Shown here piece after piece: positions 1-10,076 of a stretch of DNA of 64,000 nt; the first letter of the stretch is position 1; every line of letters begins with the position of its first letter. The notes beneath the pieces are model-generated. The model made no database searches, was not told the origin of the DNA, and saw only the letters and a program-made list of their open reading frames with translations. Origin of the DNA: Succinispira mobilis DSM 6222 (GTDB lineage Bacteria; Bacillota; Negativicutes; Acidaminococcales; Succinispiraceae); NCBI RefSeq assembly GCF_000384135.1, contig NZ_KB913028.1, positions 1,019,351 to 1,083,350 of the forward strand. Direction: 5' to 3'. The translations under genes and the position numbers were made by a program.

Positions 1-1
1 T

Positions 2-280
2 AGCGGAGAAAAGCGTTTGGAAATTTTGAAATTAGCTGACGTGTTTCGCGCGAATGTTATTGATGTTACAGGAACAATTTTAATTTTAGAAATTACTGGA
101 TCTGAAGACAAATTACGAGCTTTTTATGAAGTTATGGACCCATATGGAATTTTAGAGATGGTTCAAACTGGGACAATTGCTTTAGAACGAGGGGAACAAA
201 CTATCCGTATTGAGGAATCAAAATATGTTTGGCCACAACCAGATAATGAAAAAATTCGAGATGTTTGCATGGTTATCTAA
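2..280 (+). CDS. ilvN: acetolactate synthase small (regulatory) subunit, 3' part
   Basis: The frame is open from base 2, so only the last 92 residues are present and the start lies upstream of the window. The segment RLEILKLADVFRANVIDV, followed by PYGILEMVQTGTIAL, matches the second half of IlvN, the C-terminal domain after the ACT domain. The subunit binds the catalytic IlvB chain and confers valine feedback inhibition in branched-chain amino acid synthesis. It ends 42 bp before ilvC and is probably cotranscribed with it. A catalytic ilvB partner would be expected just upstream; a separate ilvB lies at 5824. The family call is firm; only the 5' end is missing. Confidence 0.9.
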   Translation, partial: SGEKRLEILKLADVFRANVIDVTGTILILEITGSEDKLRAFYEVMDPYGILEMVQTGTIALERGEQTIRIEESKYVWPQPDNEKIRDVCMVI

Positions 281-283
281 TAA

Positions 284-1315
<1,032 letters not shown>

Positions 1316-1345
1316 TAAAAATTTTAAGAGACAAAAATAACTAAA

Positions 1346-1385
1346 AAATAAACCCCTAAAACAGTATTGCGCTAGGGGTTTATTT
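1346..1385 (+). terminator. hairpin between ilvC and leuA
   Basis: A perfect 13-bp stem (1346-1358 with 1373-1385) carries a four-G/C core, A-rich on the left and U-rich on the right. It lies right after ilvC. No clear promoter is visible between it and leuA at 1441, so it may reduce rather than abolish read-through. Confidence 0.75.
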
Positions 1386-1440
1386 ATAAGAAAACGAAAA
1401 CAGAAAATTGCGTATTTTCAAAAAAGGAGGCTTGGTTTTA

Positions 1441-2967
1441 ATGAAAAAAATTCAAATTTTAGATACAACTCTTAGAGATGGCGAGCAAACACCTGGAGTA
1501 GCTTTGGGGGCTAGTGAAAAACTAGAAATCGCCCAATGTCTTGCAAAATTAAAAGTAGATGCGATTGAAGCAGGTTTTCCCGTAGCTTCAGCCGGTGATT
1601 TTAAAGCAGTTAGCGCTGTAGCAGAAAAAATAAAGGGTTGTGTAATTAGCGCTTTAGCTCGGGCCAGTGAGCATGATATTGACATTGCACGTGATGCTCT
1701 AAAAAAAGCAGAGCAAGCAAGAATACACACTTTTATTGCGACCAGTGATATTCATATGCAACATAAGTTGAAAATGACACCAGAAGAAGTGCTCCAGGCT
1801 ACGAAAAAAGCTGTCTGTTATGCACGTAACTTTGTTGAGCAAATTGAATTTTCTGCTGAAGATGCTTCGCGCTCTGATTGGGATTTTTTATGTCGAGTTT
1901 ATGAAACCGCTATTGCGGCTGGGGCGACAATTATAAATGTACCAGATACGGTTGGTTATGCAACACCAGAAGAGTTTGGCGGTATGATTAAATATTTGCA
2001 TGAAAACATTAGTAATATGGATAAAGCTATTATTAGTGTGCATTGCCATAATGATTTAGGGTTGGCAGTTGCTAATTCTTTAGCAGCCATCAGAAATGGT
2101 GCGACTCAAATAGAATGTACGATTAATGGTCTAGGGGAGCGCGCAGGAAATACCGCTTTAGAAGAATTGGTAATGGCTCTTAGAACTAAGCAAAGTGCAT
2201 ATCAAGCAGAGTGTAATATTGATAGTAAACAAATTTATCGAGCCAGTAGATTAGTAAGTACTTTAGCGGGAGTAGTAGTACAACCTAATAAAGCGGTTGT
2301 TGGTGATAATGCATTTGCACATGAATCAGGAATTCATCAACATGGAGTTTTGAATAATCCGCTTACCTATGAGATTATGAGTCCCGAAAGTATTGGAATT
2401 AGCAGAAACTCTATTGTATTGGGCAAACATTCCGGTAAACATGCATTTGAAGAAAAATTAGTTTCTTTGGGCTATGAGCTATCTAGTGAAGAGATTAATA
2501 AATTGTTTATTCGTTTTAAAGATTTAGCAGATAAGAAAAAAGTGATTTTTGACCGAGATATTGAAGCCTTAGTTGCTGAAAAAGCTTCATTTAAACCAGA
2601 ATGGTTTAGATTATTGTATCATCAAGTAAATAGTTCTAATAAAGCAAGAGCTACCGCTGTGGTAAGTTTAGAAAGCAGTTCGGGTGAATTGGAGGCAGTT
2701 AGTTTTGGTGATGGTCCAATTGATGCCGTATTTAAAGCGGTAGAAAAAGCAACGGGCCTGAAAATAACTTTAAAAGATTTTCAATTGAAAGCGGTAACTA
2801 GTGGGATGGATGCGTTAGGTGAAGCAACAATTTGGATTGAACACGAAGGTAAAGTTTTTAGCGGACGTGGGTTAAGCACCGATGTTATCGAAGCTAGCGT
2901 GCGTGGCTACGTTAGCGCAATAAATGGAATGCTTTCTGTGTGTGGGATGCCTGACAAAGAAGAATAG
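1441..2967 (+). CDS. leuA: 2-isopropylmalate synthase
   Basis: This enzyme condenses acetyl-CoA with 2-oxoisovalerate in the first committed step of leucine synthesis. The 508-residue protein opens with the HMGL-like signature DTTLRDGEQTPG (residues 8-19), has the metal-binding HCHNDLG at about 201 and GLGERAGNTALEE after it. The last ~120 residues form the LeuA dimer/leucine-feedback domain. AAAGGAGG at 1424-1431 selects ATG 1441 over an upstream in-frame start at 1408. It begins the leuA-leuC-leuD-leuB-ilvB run, with 16 bp to leuC. Confidence 0.97.
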   Translation: MKKIQILDTTLRDGEQTPGVALGASEKLEIAQCLAKLKVDAIEAGFPVASAGDFKAVSAVAEKIKGCVISALARASEHDIDIARDALKKAEQARIHTFIATSDIHMQHKLKMTPEEVLQATKKAVCYARNFVEQIEFSAEDASRSDWDFLCRVYETAIAAGATIINVPDTVGYATPEEFGGMIKYLHENISNMDKAIISVHCHNDLGLAVANSLAAIRNGATQIECTINGLGERAGNTALEELVMALRTKQSAYQAECNIDSKQIYRASRLVSTLAGVVVQPNKAVVGDNAFAHESGIHQHGVLNNPLTYEIMSPESIGISRNSIVLGKHSGKHAFEEKLVSLGYELSSEEINKLFIRFKDLADKKKVIFDRDIEALVAEKASFKPEWFRLLYHQVNSSNKARATAVVSLESSSGELEAVSFGDGPIDAVFKAVEKATGLKITLKDFQLKAVTSGMDALGEATIWIEHEGKVFSGRGLSTDVIEASVRGYVSAINGMLSVCGMPDKEE

Positions 2968-2983
2968 ATGGGGTGATTTGTAA

Positions 2984-4246
2984 ATGGGAATGACAATGAC
3001 ACAAAAAATATTAGCAAAACATGCGGGCGTAGAAAGTGTAGTTACGGGAGATCTAATAGTTTGTAATATTGATTTGGCGCTAGCTAATGATATTACAGCT
3101 CCGCCAGCGATTTTAGAGTTTGATAAAATTGGCAAGCCGGTATTTGACAAAAATAAAATAGCTTTAGTTCCGGATCATTTTGCGCCTAATAAAGATATAA
3201 AATCGGCTACGATGGCTAAAGCAATGCGCGAATTTGCCTATCAACATCAAATAAAAAATTATTTTGAAGTTGGCAGAATGGGCATAGAACATGTGATTTT
3301 GCCAGAGAAGGGTTTGGTAGCGCCAGGAGAAGTTATAATTGGGGCAGATTCACATACTTGTACTTATGGAGCTGTAGGAGCTTTTGCCACTGGAGTAGGC
3401 TCAACCGATTTGGGTGCGAGCATGGCCACTGGTAATACTTGGTTTAAAGTTCCCAGTGCCATACAAGTTAATATAACTGGTAAACCTAATGCTTTAGTAA
3501 AAGGCAAAGATGTTATTTTGACTTTAATAGGAATGATTGGTGTAGATGGAGCTCGATATGAGTCGTTAGAATTTGTGGGTTCAGGCATACAATACTTGGA
3601 TATGTCGGATCGGTTGACTATTTGCAACATGGCTATTGAAGCTGGAGCAAAAAATGGGATATTTCCTGTTGACGAACAAACTATCGCTTATTTGAAAAAT
3701 AAAGTTACAAGAGAATACTACCCTGTACAGGCTGATGCTGATGCTGAATATTCGCGGGTAGTAGAAATAAATTTAAGTGAATTAAAGCCCGTAGTAGCCT
3801 TGCCACATTTGCCAGAGAATATTAAAGCAGCTGAAGATTTGGGACATATTAAAATAAATCAAGCAGTTATTGGCTCTTGTACAAATGGTAGATTGGAAGA
3901 TCTAGCACAGGCAGCTAAAATAATGAAAGGGAAAAGTGTACACCCCGAGGTGCGGGCTATAATAATTCCTGGAAGTCAAGAAGTGTACTTAGAAGCGATG
4001 CGCTTAGGCTATATAGAAACCTTTATTGAAAGTGGAGCGGTAGTTAGTACTCCGACATGCGGACCTTGTTTAGGGGGTTATATGGGCATTTTAGCAGCAG
4101 GAGAACGAGCTATTGCGACAACAAATAGAAATTTTCGCGGGCGGATGGGTCATGTAGATAGCGAAGTTTATTTAAGTGGTCCATACGTAGCCGCGGCAAG
4201 TGCGATAGCCGGCTATATTACCACACCAACTGAGGAGGGAGTTTAA
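2984..4246 (+). CDS. leuC: 3-isopropylmalate dehydratase large subunit
   Basis: This is the large, [4Fe-4S]-carrying subunit of isopropylmalate isomerase (leucine pathway, with LeuD). The 420-residue length matches the shorter archaeal/anaerobe-type LeuC rather than the ~466-residue enterobacterial form. The iron-sulfur ligands are visible as GSCTNGR (Cys near 299) and CGPCLGG (Cys near 359 and 362). The substrate-loop motif [10 protein letters not shown] is also present. ATG 2984 follows a GGGGTG ribosome site. The gene ends 1 bp before leuD. Confidence 0.96.
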   Translation: MGMTMTQKILAKHAGVESVVTGDLIVCNIDLALANDITAPPAILEFDKIGKPVFDKNKIALVPDHFAPNKDIKSATMAKAMREFAYQHQIKNYFEVGRMGIEHVILPEKGLVAPGEVIIGADSHTCTYGAVGAFATGVGSTDLGASMATGNTWFKVPSAIQVNITGKPNALVKGKDVILTLIGMIGVDGARYESLEFVGSGIQYLDMSDRLTICNMAIEAGAKNGIFPVDEQTIAYLKNKVTREYYPVQADADAEYSRVVEINLSELKPVVALPHLPENIKAAEDLGHIKINQAVIGSCTNGRLEDLAQAAKIMKGKSVHPEVRAIIIPGSQEVYLEAMRLGYIETFIESGAVVSTPTCGPCLGGYMGILAAGERAIATTNRNFRGRMGHVDSEVYLSGPYVAAASAIAGYITTPTEEGV

Positions 4247-4247
4247 G

Positions 4248-4724
4248 ATGGCAAAAGTATGGCGATACCAAGATCATATAGATACAGATGTAATTATTCC
4301 AGCACGATATTTAAATATCAGCAATCCAGAAGAGTTAGCAGAGCATGCTATGGAAGATATTGATACTACTTTTGCAGGCAATGTGCAAGTGGGCGATATT
4401 ATCGTGGCCGGGAAAAATTTTGGCTGTGGTTCTAGTAGAGAACATGCGCCTTTAGTTTTGAAAGTCAAAGGTGTGCAATGTGTAATTGCCGAAGATTTTG
4501 CTAGGATTTTTTATCGCAATGCTATAAATATTGGCTTACCAGTTATAGAGATGCCTACAGCTGATTTTGCTAGTGGGGATGAGTTGGAAGTTAATTTAGC
4601 TGCGGGTTGGATAAAAAATAAAAGCAAGAATTTGGAGTATCAGATTAAACCCCTACCAGAGTTTATTCAAAAAATTGTACAAGCTGGGGGCTTAGTAGAA
4701 CATATTAAAGGAAGTGCGAATTAA
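4248..4724 (+). CDS. leuD: 3-isopropylmalate dehydratase small subunit
   Basis: This is the small swivelling subunit that completes isopropylmalate isomerase with LeuC. The 158-residue protein starts with [18 protein letters not shown] and has the signature [12 protein letters not shown] near residues 57-68, which binds substrate carboxylates. The start lies 1 bp after leuC, with its ribosome site (GGAGGGAG) inside the leuC end. Its stop overlaps the leuB start as TAATG, which points to translational coupling. Confidence 0.96.
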   Translation: MAKVWRYQDHIDTDVIIPARYLNISNPEELAEHAMEDIDTTFAGNVQVGDIIVAGKNFGCGSSREHAPLVLKVKGVQCVIAEDFARIFYRNAINIGLPVIEMPTADFASGDELEVNLAAGWIKNKSKNLEYQIKPLPEFIQKIVQAGGLVEHIKGSAN

Positions 4725-5803
4725 TGAACAAAGAATACAAAATTGTTTTAATAAATGGCGACGGAATAGGCGAAGAAATTGTAGCGGCAGCAAAAGTAGT
4801 ATTAGAAAAAGTTGCGAATAAATATCAAGTTAAATTTGATTTCACCAGAGCTTTAGCTGGAGGGGAAGCAATTGATGCGGTGGGTGTCCCTTTGCCAGAT
4901 ACGACTATCGAAGCATGTAAAAAGGCGGATGCAGTTTTGCTAGGAGCTGTGGGTGGCCCTAAATGGGATCATGTTGCGCCCAAACTTCGTCCAGAGCAAG
5001 CCATTTTAGGCTTGCGCAAAGCGCTAAGTTTGTATGTTAATTTGCGGCCTATAAAAGTATTTGATGCGCTTTTAGAATTTTCGCCATTAAAACCAGAAAA
5101 TGTTGCGGATACAGATTTGTTAATTGTACGAGAATTAAATGGTGGAATATACTATGGTGAAAAAAAAGAGGCCTATATTGATACTGATGGCGTAGAAAAA
5201 GCTTCAGATTTAGAAATATATAGTCGACCAGAAATTGAGCGGTTGATGAATTTTACAAAAAATATTGCTAAACTAAGAAATAAAAAAGTTACTTCGGTAG
5301 ATAAAGCCAATGTTTTAGCCTCATCTAGATTGTGGCGCAAGATTACAAATGATATAATAGGCCAAGACTCGGAATTAGAATTAGAACATTTATATGTAGA
5401 TAATTGTGCAATGCAAATGGTTTTGAAGCCAAAACAATTTGATGTTGTTGTAACTAATAATATTTTTGGTGATATATTAAGTGATGAGGCGGCAGTAATT
5501 GCTGGTTCAATCGGGATGCTACCTTCGGCAAGTTTAGGTGATGGTACGGCATTATATGAGCCAATACACGGATCGGCACCAGATATTGCTGGGCAAAATA
5601 TTGCTAATCCATTGGGCACAATTTTATCAGCAGCAATGATGCTAAAATATTCACTTAATATGTCCGAAGCTGCTGAAGATATTGAGCAGGCGGTTAAATG
5701 TTTTCTACAAGCTGGCTATCGTACAGCTGATTTATATCGCCCAGGCTTGAAAAAAGTTGGCACAAATGAAGTTGGCGAACTTATAAGTCAATACATAAAA
5801 TAG
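4724..5803 (+). CDS. leuB: 3-isopropylmalate dehydrogenase
   Basis: This enzyme is the NAD-dependent oxidative decarboxylase that converts 3-isopropylmalate to 2-oxoisocaproate. It has 359 residues, typical of LeuB. Visible motifs are NGDGIGEEIV near the N terminus, the substrate-binding loop RELNGGIYYG with LRPEQAILGLRK, and the conserved block NIFGDILSDEAAVIAGSIGM, which holds the metal-binding aspartates. GSAPDIAGQNIANP near the C terminus is the cofactor region. The start overlaps the leuD stop by one base. Confidence 0.97.
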   Translation: MNKEYKIVLINGDGIGEEIVAAAKVVLEKVANKYQVKFDFTRALAGGEAIDAVGVPLPDTTIEACKKADAVLLGAVGGPKWDHVAPKLRPEQAILGLRKALSLYVNLRPIKVFDALLEFSPLKPENVADTDLLIVRELNGGIYYGEKKEAYIDTDGVEKASDLEIYSRPEIERLMNFTKNIAKLRNKKVTSVDKANVLASSRLWRKITNDIIGQDSELELEHLYVDNCAMQMVLKPKQFDVVVTNNIFGDILSDEAAVIAGSIGMLPSASLGDGTALYEPIHGSAPDIAGQNIANPLGTILSAAMMLKYSLNMSEAAEDIEQAVKCFLQAGYRTADLYRPGLKKVGTNEVGELISQYIK

Positions 5804-5823
5804 AATTAAAAGAGGTAATGGTT

Positions 5824-7467
5824 ATGCAAAAAATTGGCGCAGAAGTAATTTTAGAATGTTTAATAGAACAACAGGTAGAAAAAGTATTTGGTTACCCAGG
5901 TGGGGCCATACTACCGTTTTATGATGCCCTATTAAAATATCCACAAATAGAACATATTTTAACAGTACACGAACAAGGAGCAGCTCATGCGGCTGATGCT
6001 TATGCCCGCGTTTCTGGAAAAGTAGGCGTCTGTGTGGCTACCAGTGGTCCTGGGGCAACAAATCTAATTACAGGCATTGCCAATGCTTTTTTGGATTCTG
6101 TGCCAATGATTGTTATAACCGGTCAAGTACCTACACAGATGATTGGCGGTGATGTTTTTCAAGAAGTTGATATTACCGGCATAAGTATGCCGATAACCAA
6201 ACATAATTTTTTGATAAAACATCCTAATCAGCTAGCTGATACGATACGTTTAGCTTTTAATATTGCTCAAAGTGGTAGACCAGGACCAGTTTTGATCGAT
6301 ATTCCTCGTGATGTGCAGACGTCATTTATGGATTACCAGCAACAACAGCCAATTGAAATTAAAGTTGTTCAACCAGACTTAGTTAAGCTAGAAACTGCAC
6401 TAGGTATTATTCAAGCAGCTAAGCGTCCCGTAGTCCTAATAGGCGGTGGCGTAATAAATGCTGGAGCTAAAAATATTTTACAAAAACTCATAGAAAAAAC
6501 TAAGTTACCAGTAGTTAGTTCTTTGATGGGCTTAAGTGGTATTGATGGCGATAATCCGTGCTTTTTAGGAATGAGTGGTTTACATGGACAAGAAGCAGCT
6601 AACCGGGCGGTTGCGGCTTCAGATGTTTTATTGGCAGTTGGGTGTCGCTTTAATGATCGAGTTACTGGTAATAAACATATCTATGCGCAAGATAAGCAAG
6701 TTATTCATTTTGATATTGATTATGCGGAAGTAGATAAAAACATAAATACCTGTCTGGGAATTATAGGGGATTTAGCAGCTTCTTTAACTTATTTAAATGA
6801 TAATCTTGAGTATCAGCCGAAGGAAATTTGGTGGGAATGTATTCGGAATTGGGAAGCTACAAAAACACAACAAGTAAATAGTACGCAATTATATTTTATG
6901 TTGTTGTCCGAAATTATTTACGACAAAAATATTATTGTTTGTACAGACGTAGGCCAACATCAAATGTGGGCAGCTCAGAATATAAAACTCAAAGGGGAGA
7001 GAACATTTATTACCTCCGGAGGGTTAGGCAGTATGGGCTTTGGAATACCAGCGGCTATGGGAGCAGCGTTTGCCAAACCAGAAAAGCCAACAATTTGTAT
7101 TTCTGGTGACGGTGGCTTTAAAATGACAAGCCACGAACTATATACAATTGCACGTTATAATTTGCCAGTAATAAGTATAGTTATGAATAATCAAGCTTTG
7201 GGGATGATTAAGCAACTGCAAACAGTACAATTTGAAGAGCGCTTTTCACAATGTTGCTTGCCAGCAAAGTTTAATTATCAAAAGTATGCCGAAGCTTTTG
7301 GGATTAGCGGTTATCAGGTTAAAAATCACCAAGAATTTGAGCAAGTGTTAAAGAATGCTCTACAAGAAGCAAAACCTTGTATTATAGAAGTTGTGCTATC
7401 AACTCAAGATATGGTGATGCCGATGGTAAAGCCAGGCTTAGCAATTAATGAATTTGTAAAATTTTAA
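5824..7467 (+). CDS. ilvB: acetolactate synthase large (catalytic) subunit
   Basis: This ThDP- and FAD-dependent enzyme makes acetolactate and acetohydroxybutyrate. It has 547 residues with three domains. The catalytic glutamate sits in HEQGAAHAADAYAR (Glu50), SGPGATNLITGIANA follows, and the ThDP/Mg motif GDGGFKMTSHEL begins near 427. ATG 5824 fits AGAGGT at 5811-5816; an in-frame ATG at 5818 is too close. The ilvN fragment lies 5.5 kb upstream, so a second, ilvN-adjacent ilvB may exist outside the window. It is the last gene of the leu run and is closed by a terminator. Confidence 0.95.
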   Translation: MQKIGAEVILECLIEQQVEKVFGYPGGAILPFYDALLKYPQIEHILTVHEQGAAHAADAYARVSGKVGVCVATSGPGATNLITGIANAFLDSVPMIVITGQVPTQMIGGDVFQEVDITGISMPITKHNFLIKHPNQLADTIRLAFNIAQSGRPGPVLIDIPRDVQTSFMDYQQQQPIEIKVVQPDLVKLETALGIIQAAKRPVVLIGGGVINAGAKNILQKLIEKTKLPVVSSLMGLSGIDGDNPCFLGMSGLHGQEAANRAVAASDVLLAVGCRFNDRVTGNKHIYAQDKQVIHFDIDYAEVDKNINTCLGIIGDLAASLTYLNDNLEYQPKEIWWECIRNWEATKTQQVNSTQLYFMLLSEIIYDKNIIVCTDVGQHQMWAAQNIKLKGERTFITSGGLGSMGFGIPAAMGAAFAKPEKPTICISGDGGFKMTSHELYTIARYNLPVISIVMNNQALGMIKQLQTVQFEERFSQCCLPAKFNYQKYAEAFGISGYQVKNHQEFEQVLKNALQEAKPCIIEVVLSTQDMVMPMVKPGLAINEFVKF

Positions 7468-7477
7468 TAATGATACA

Positions 7478-7532
7478 AAAAAGTTCTTCAGAACCCTGTA
7501 GATATTGAGTGGGGCAATCTGAAGAACTTTTT
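7478..7532 (+). terminator. terminator after ilvB
   Basis: A 15-bp perfect stem (7478-7492 with 7518-7532), AAAAAGTTCTTCAGA and its complement, ends in a T run and closes the ilv-leu transcript. Confidence 0.85.
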
Positions 7533-7583
7533 AACTTCTAGATGATAGTTTGAATCAAAAACTTCTTTTCAAAAAACAGTTGT

Positions 7584-7611
7584 TTGCAAAGTAGATTTTT
7601 TTGTGTATAAT
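7584..7611 (+). promoter_or_regulatory. promoter for the DUF808 gene
   Basis: TTGCAA (7584-7589) and TATAAT (7606-7611) are separated by 16 bp, 41 bp upstream of the chosen start. Confidence 0.55.
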
Positions 7612-7652
7612 CAAAAAGGCAAGCAAAAATAAAGAAAATATACGAGGTGTAC

Positions 7653-8693
7653 ATGGCAGGCGGAAGTTTTTTAGCTTTACTAGATGATATAACAACGGTA
7701 TTAGATGATGTGGCAACTATGACTAAGGTTGCAGCAAAAAAAACAGCAGGAGTGGTCGGGGATGATTTAGCTTTAAATGCACAGCAAGTTACAGGGGTGA
7801 ATGCCGAAAGAGAATTACCGATAGTATGGGCTGTAGCTAAAGGCTCTTTTTGGAATAAAGTTAAAATAATACCGCTGGCATTAGGCTTAAGCACAATTTC
7901 AACAGTTTTGGTGACAGGTGCCCTAATGATAGGCGGAACTTATTTGTGCTATGAGGGTGCAGAGAAAATTTTTGAAAAATTCATGCACTCGAAAAATGAG
8001 AAAACAACAAACATACAATCTGTAAGCGAGGAAAGTACTAACCTCTCGGAAGCAGATAAAATACAAGGTGCAATTAAAACTGATTTTATTTTAAGTGGAG
8101 AAATTATGGTAATTTCATTAGGCTCAGCAGCAACACTTAATTTTTGGGGGCAAGTCGGAGTATTATCAACTATTGGTTTGTTAATGACAGTAGGGGTATA
8201 TGGTTTAGTAGCTGCAATAGTAAAAGCAGATGATATTGGCTATTTTTTAATGCAATTAAAAAAAGACAATTTTAGCGAAAAATTTGCAGCTTTAAAAACT
8301 GAACGAGAAAAAGCAGAACAAACTTTTTTGAGAAAAACTTGGCAAACTATCTGCCAAATTGCAACTCAAATTATAACAATGTTTTTCTATAATAATTTAG
8401 GAATAAAAATTCTTAACTATATTGGCAAAACTACGGTAATTTTAATGCCGCGTTTTATGAAATTTTTGACAGTATTAGGTACTTTAGCGATGTTTATGGT
8501 TGGTGGGGGAATTTTCACCCATGCCTTACATGATTGGGCGGTAATGAATTATATTTTTAAGGTTATTGAAAATACAGGCGTCTTAGTTGCGGTGGCTAAT
8601 GTTTTAGTAGATGCAATAGTGGGTTTAGTAATCGGAGCTTTAACAGTAGGAATAATGGAATTTGGTAAAAAAATATTTTTTGTAAATAAGTAA
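7653..8693 (+). CDS. YedI/DUF808 family inner-membrane protein
   Basis: This 346-residue integral membrane protein belongs to the DUF808/YedI family, recognised from the N terminus MAGGSFLALLDDITTVLDD, then KVAAKKTAGVVGDDLALNAQQV and ELPIVWAVAKGS. Several hydrophobic segments follow, at roughly residues 75-100, 145-190, 240-285 and 295-335. The molecular function of the family is not established. ATG 7653 fits GAGGTG at 7644-7649; an in-frame GTG at 7647 lies inside that site. It is monocistronic, with its own promoter and terminator. Confidence 0.85.
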   Translation: MAGGSFLALLDDITTVLDDVATMTKVAAKKTAGVVGDDLALNAQQVTGVNAERELPIVWAVAKGSFWNKVKIIPLALGLSTISTVLVTGALMIGGTYLCYEGAEKIFEKFMHSKNEKTTNIQSVSEESTNLSEADKIQGAIKTDFILSGEIMVISLGSAATLNFWGQVGVLSTIGLLMTVGVYGLVAAIVKADDIGYFLMQLKKDNFSEKFAALKTEREKAEQTFLRKTWQTICQIATQIITMFFYNNLGIKILNYIGKTTVILMPRFMKFLTVLGTLAMFMVGGGIFTHALHDWAVMNYIFKVIENTGVLVAVANVLVDAIVGLVIGALTVGIMEFGKKIFFVNK

Positions 8694-8697
8694 AAAT

Positions 8698-8745
8698 AAC
8701 TGGTCAAAACAGATGGAAAATACAACTGTTTTGACCAGTTTTCTT
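8698..8745 (+). terminator. terminator after DUF808 gene
   Basis: A long stem, AACTGGTCAAAACAG with its complement (8698-8712 and 8726-8740), is followed by TTCTTTTT. Confidence 0.85.
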
Positions 8746-8821
8746 TTTAAAACATTATTGACATATGTTCATAACGTAGTATAATTAAATTATAAAAAAC
8801 ATATGTCAATAATGTTTTAAA
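8746..8821 (+). promoter_or_regulatory. promoter inside a perfect 24-bp inverted repeat
   Basis: Arms 8746-8769 and 8798-8821 are exact reverse complements separated by 28 bp. The left arm holds the -35 box TTGACA (8758-8763) and the spacer holds the -10 box TATAAT (8780-8785, 16-bp gap). The expected start is near 8792, just before the right arm. Each arm contains the 8-bp palindrome ACATATGT. The layout suggests a two-site operator around the promoter of the NifX-MinD operon. Confidence 0.7.
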
Positions 8822-8839
8822 TAAAGGGAGTGTATAATA

Positions 8840-9208
8840 ATGAAAATAGCAATTCCGGCAACTGCAAACAATATCGATTCTGAGGTGTGTCCATCATTTG
8901 GTCGCACAGAATTTTTTTTTATTTATAATACTAACGATCAATCAAAATTTTTTTTAGATAATAGTGCTGCAACCAGTCAAGGTGGCGCAGGGATAAAGGC
9001 GGCACAAATTTTGGTAGATGAGCACGTTGATGTGCTCATAACTCCACGTTGTGGTGAAAATGCAGCGAGTGTGTTACTTGAGGCTAATATTGCGATATAC
9101 AAAGCGGCTGGGAATAATCTTAAAGACAATATTAGTGCTTGTGAACAAGGTAAACTAGAAATGCTAAACGAGATACATCCAGGATTACATAACCATGGAG
9201 GAAAGTAG
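8840..9208 (+). CDS. NifX/NifB-family (dinitrogenase Fe-Mo cofactor type) protein
   Basis: This 122-residue protein belongs to the family with the RNase H-like fold of NifX, NafY and archaeal MTH1175. Evidence is the N terminus MKIAIPATANN, the CPSFGRTEFF segment and the block VDVLITPRCGENAASVL. Relatives bind metal-cofactor precursors. Without nif genes nearby, a general iron-sulfur or metal-cluster role is more likely than nitrogen fixation. A short HNHGGK tail could bind metal. It starts the operon and its stop lies 1 bp before the first MinD-type ATPase. Confidence 0.85.
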   Translation: MKIAIPATANNIDSEVCPSFGRTEFFFIYNTNDQSKFFLDNSAATSQGGAGIKAAQILVDEHVDVLITPRCGENAASVLLEANIAIYKAAGNNLKDNISACEQGKLEMLNEIHPGLHNHGGK

Positions 9209-9209
9209 T

Positions 9210-10076
9210 ATGAAGCTTGCTGTATTAAGTGGCAAAGGTGGTACAGGAAAGACCTTAGTTGCAGTTAATTTGGCAAATGTTGCTACTGAAGCTATTTATT
9301 TAGATTGTGATGTAGAAGAACCAAATGGACATTTGTTTTTTAAAAGTTCACAAGTGCAAACCCAAGAAGTAAAAGTAAAAATACCGCAAATTAAGCAAGA
9401 GCTGTGTAGTGGCTGTAGGCGATGTGTAAATTTTTGTAAATTTAATGCGTTGGCATTTATAGGTAAAAAAGTAAAAGTATTTGAAAGCATTTGTCATTCT
9501 TGTGGGGGCTGTAGTTTGTTTTGTCCTAGTCAAGCGATAATAGAGGTTGATAAGACTATTGGGCGAATAGAAACAGGCAAATATAAAAATGTAGAAGTCA
9601 ATTCGGGATTTTTAAATATCGGTGAGGCTTCAGGGGTGCCAATAATTAAACAGCTATTACGTAAAAATCTGAAAAAAAATAAGGTAGTAATTATTGATTG
9701 TCCGCCGGGTAGCGCTTGTGTAGTTATGGAAAGTATTCGCGAGGCAGATTACTGCATTTTAGTTGCTGAGCCAACAATTTTTGGGGTACATAATCTGGCT
9801 ATGGTTCATGAACTTGTAGAGGTTTTTCAGAAGAAGTTTGCAGTGGTACTGAATAAATGCTTAGTAGGTATAAATCCCGCCGAAGAGTATTGTGTACAAA
9901 ATAATTTAAAAATATTGGCTAAAATTCCTTTTGATAAAATTTTAGGAAAAGCTAATTCAGAAGGTGAAATTATTAGTAATGACAATAGTAGCTACCAAGA
10001 ACTGTTTAAAAATCTCTTAAATAGCATAAAACAGGAGGTGGGAAGGCTTGAAGATGAAAGAACTATTAGTTCTTAG
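9210..10076 (+). CDS. MinD/ParA-type ATPase with inserted 2[4Fe-4S] ferredoxin domain (first copy)
   Basis: This 288-residue P-loop ATPase of the MinD/Mrp superfamily has the deviant Walker A motif SGKGGTGKT at residues 7-15. A bacterial-type ferredoxin insertion follows, with CSGCRRCVNFC (about 65-75) and CHSCGGCSLFC (about 97-107). The switch region DCPPGSACVVMES comes next. Such proteins occur with NifX-like partners in anaerobes and are thought to handle iron-sulfur clusters; the exact job is unknown. ATG 9210 is set by GGAGGAAAG. The 3' end overlaps the second copy by 29 bp. Confidence 0.88.
   Translation: MKLAVLSGKGGTGKTLVAVNLANVATEAIYLDCDVEEPNGHLFFKSSQVQTQEVKVKIPQIKQELCSGCRRCVNFCKFNALAFIGKKVKVFESICHSCGGCSLFCPSQAIIEVDKTIGRIETGKYKNVEVNSGFLNIGEASGVPIIKQLLRKNLKKNKVVIIDCPPGSACVVMESIREADYCILVAEPTIFGVHNLAMVHELVEVFQKKFAVVLNKCLVGINPAEEYCVQNNLKILAKIPFDKILGKANSEGEIISNDNSSYQELFKNLLNSIKQEVGRLEDERTISS

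Noticed and set aside
4274-4468. Antisense open frames inside the leu, feo and fab genes, as in this example
   Set aside because: They lie opposite well-supported coding genes, lack ribosome sites and their translations show no domain, so they are shadows of the real frames.
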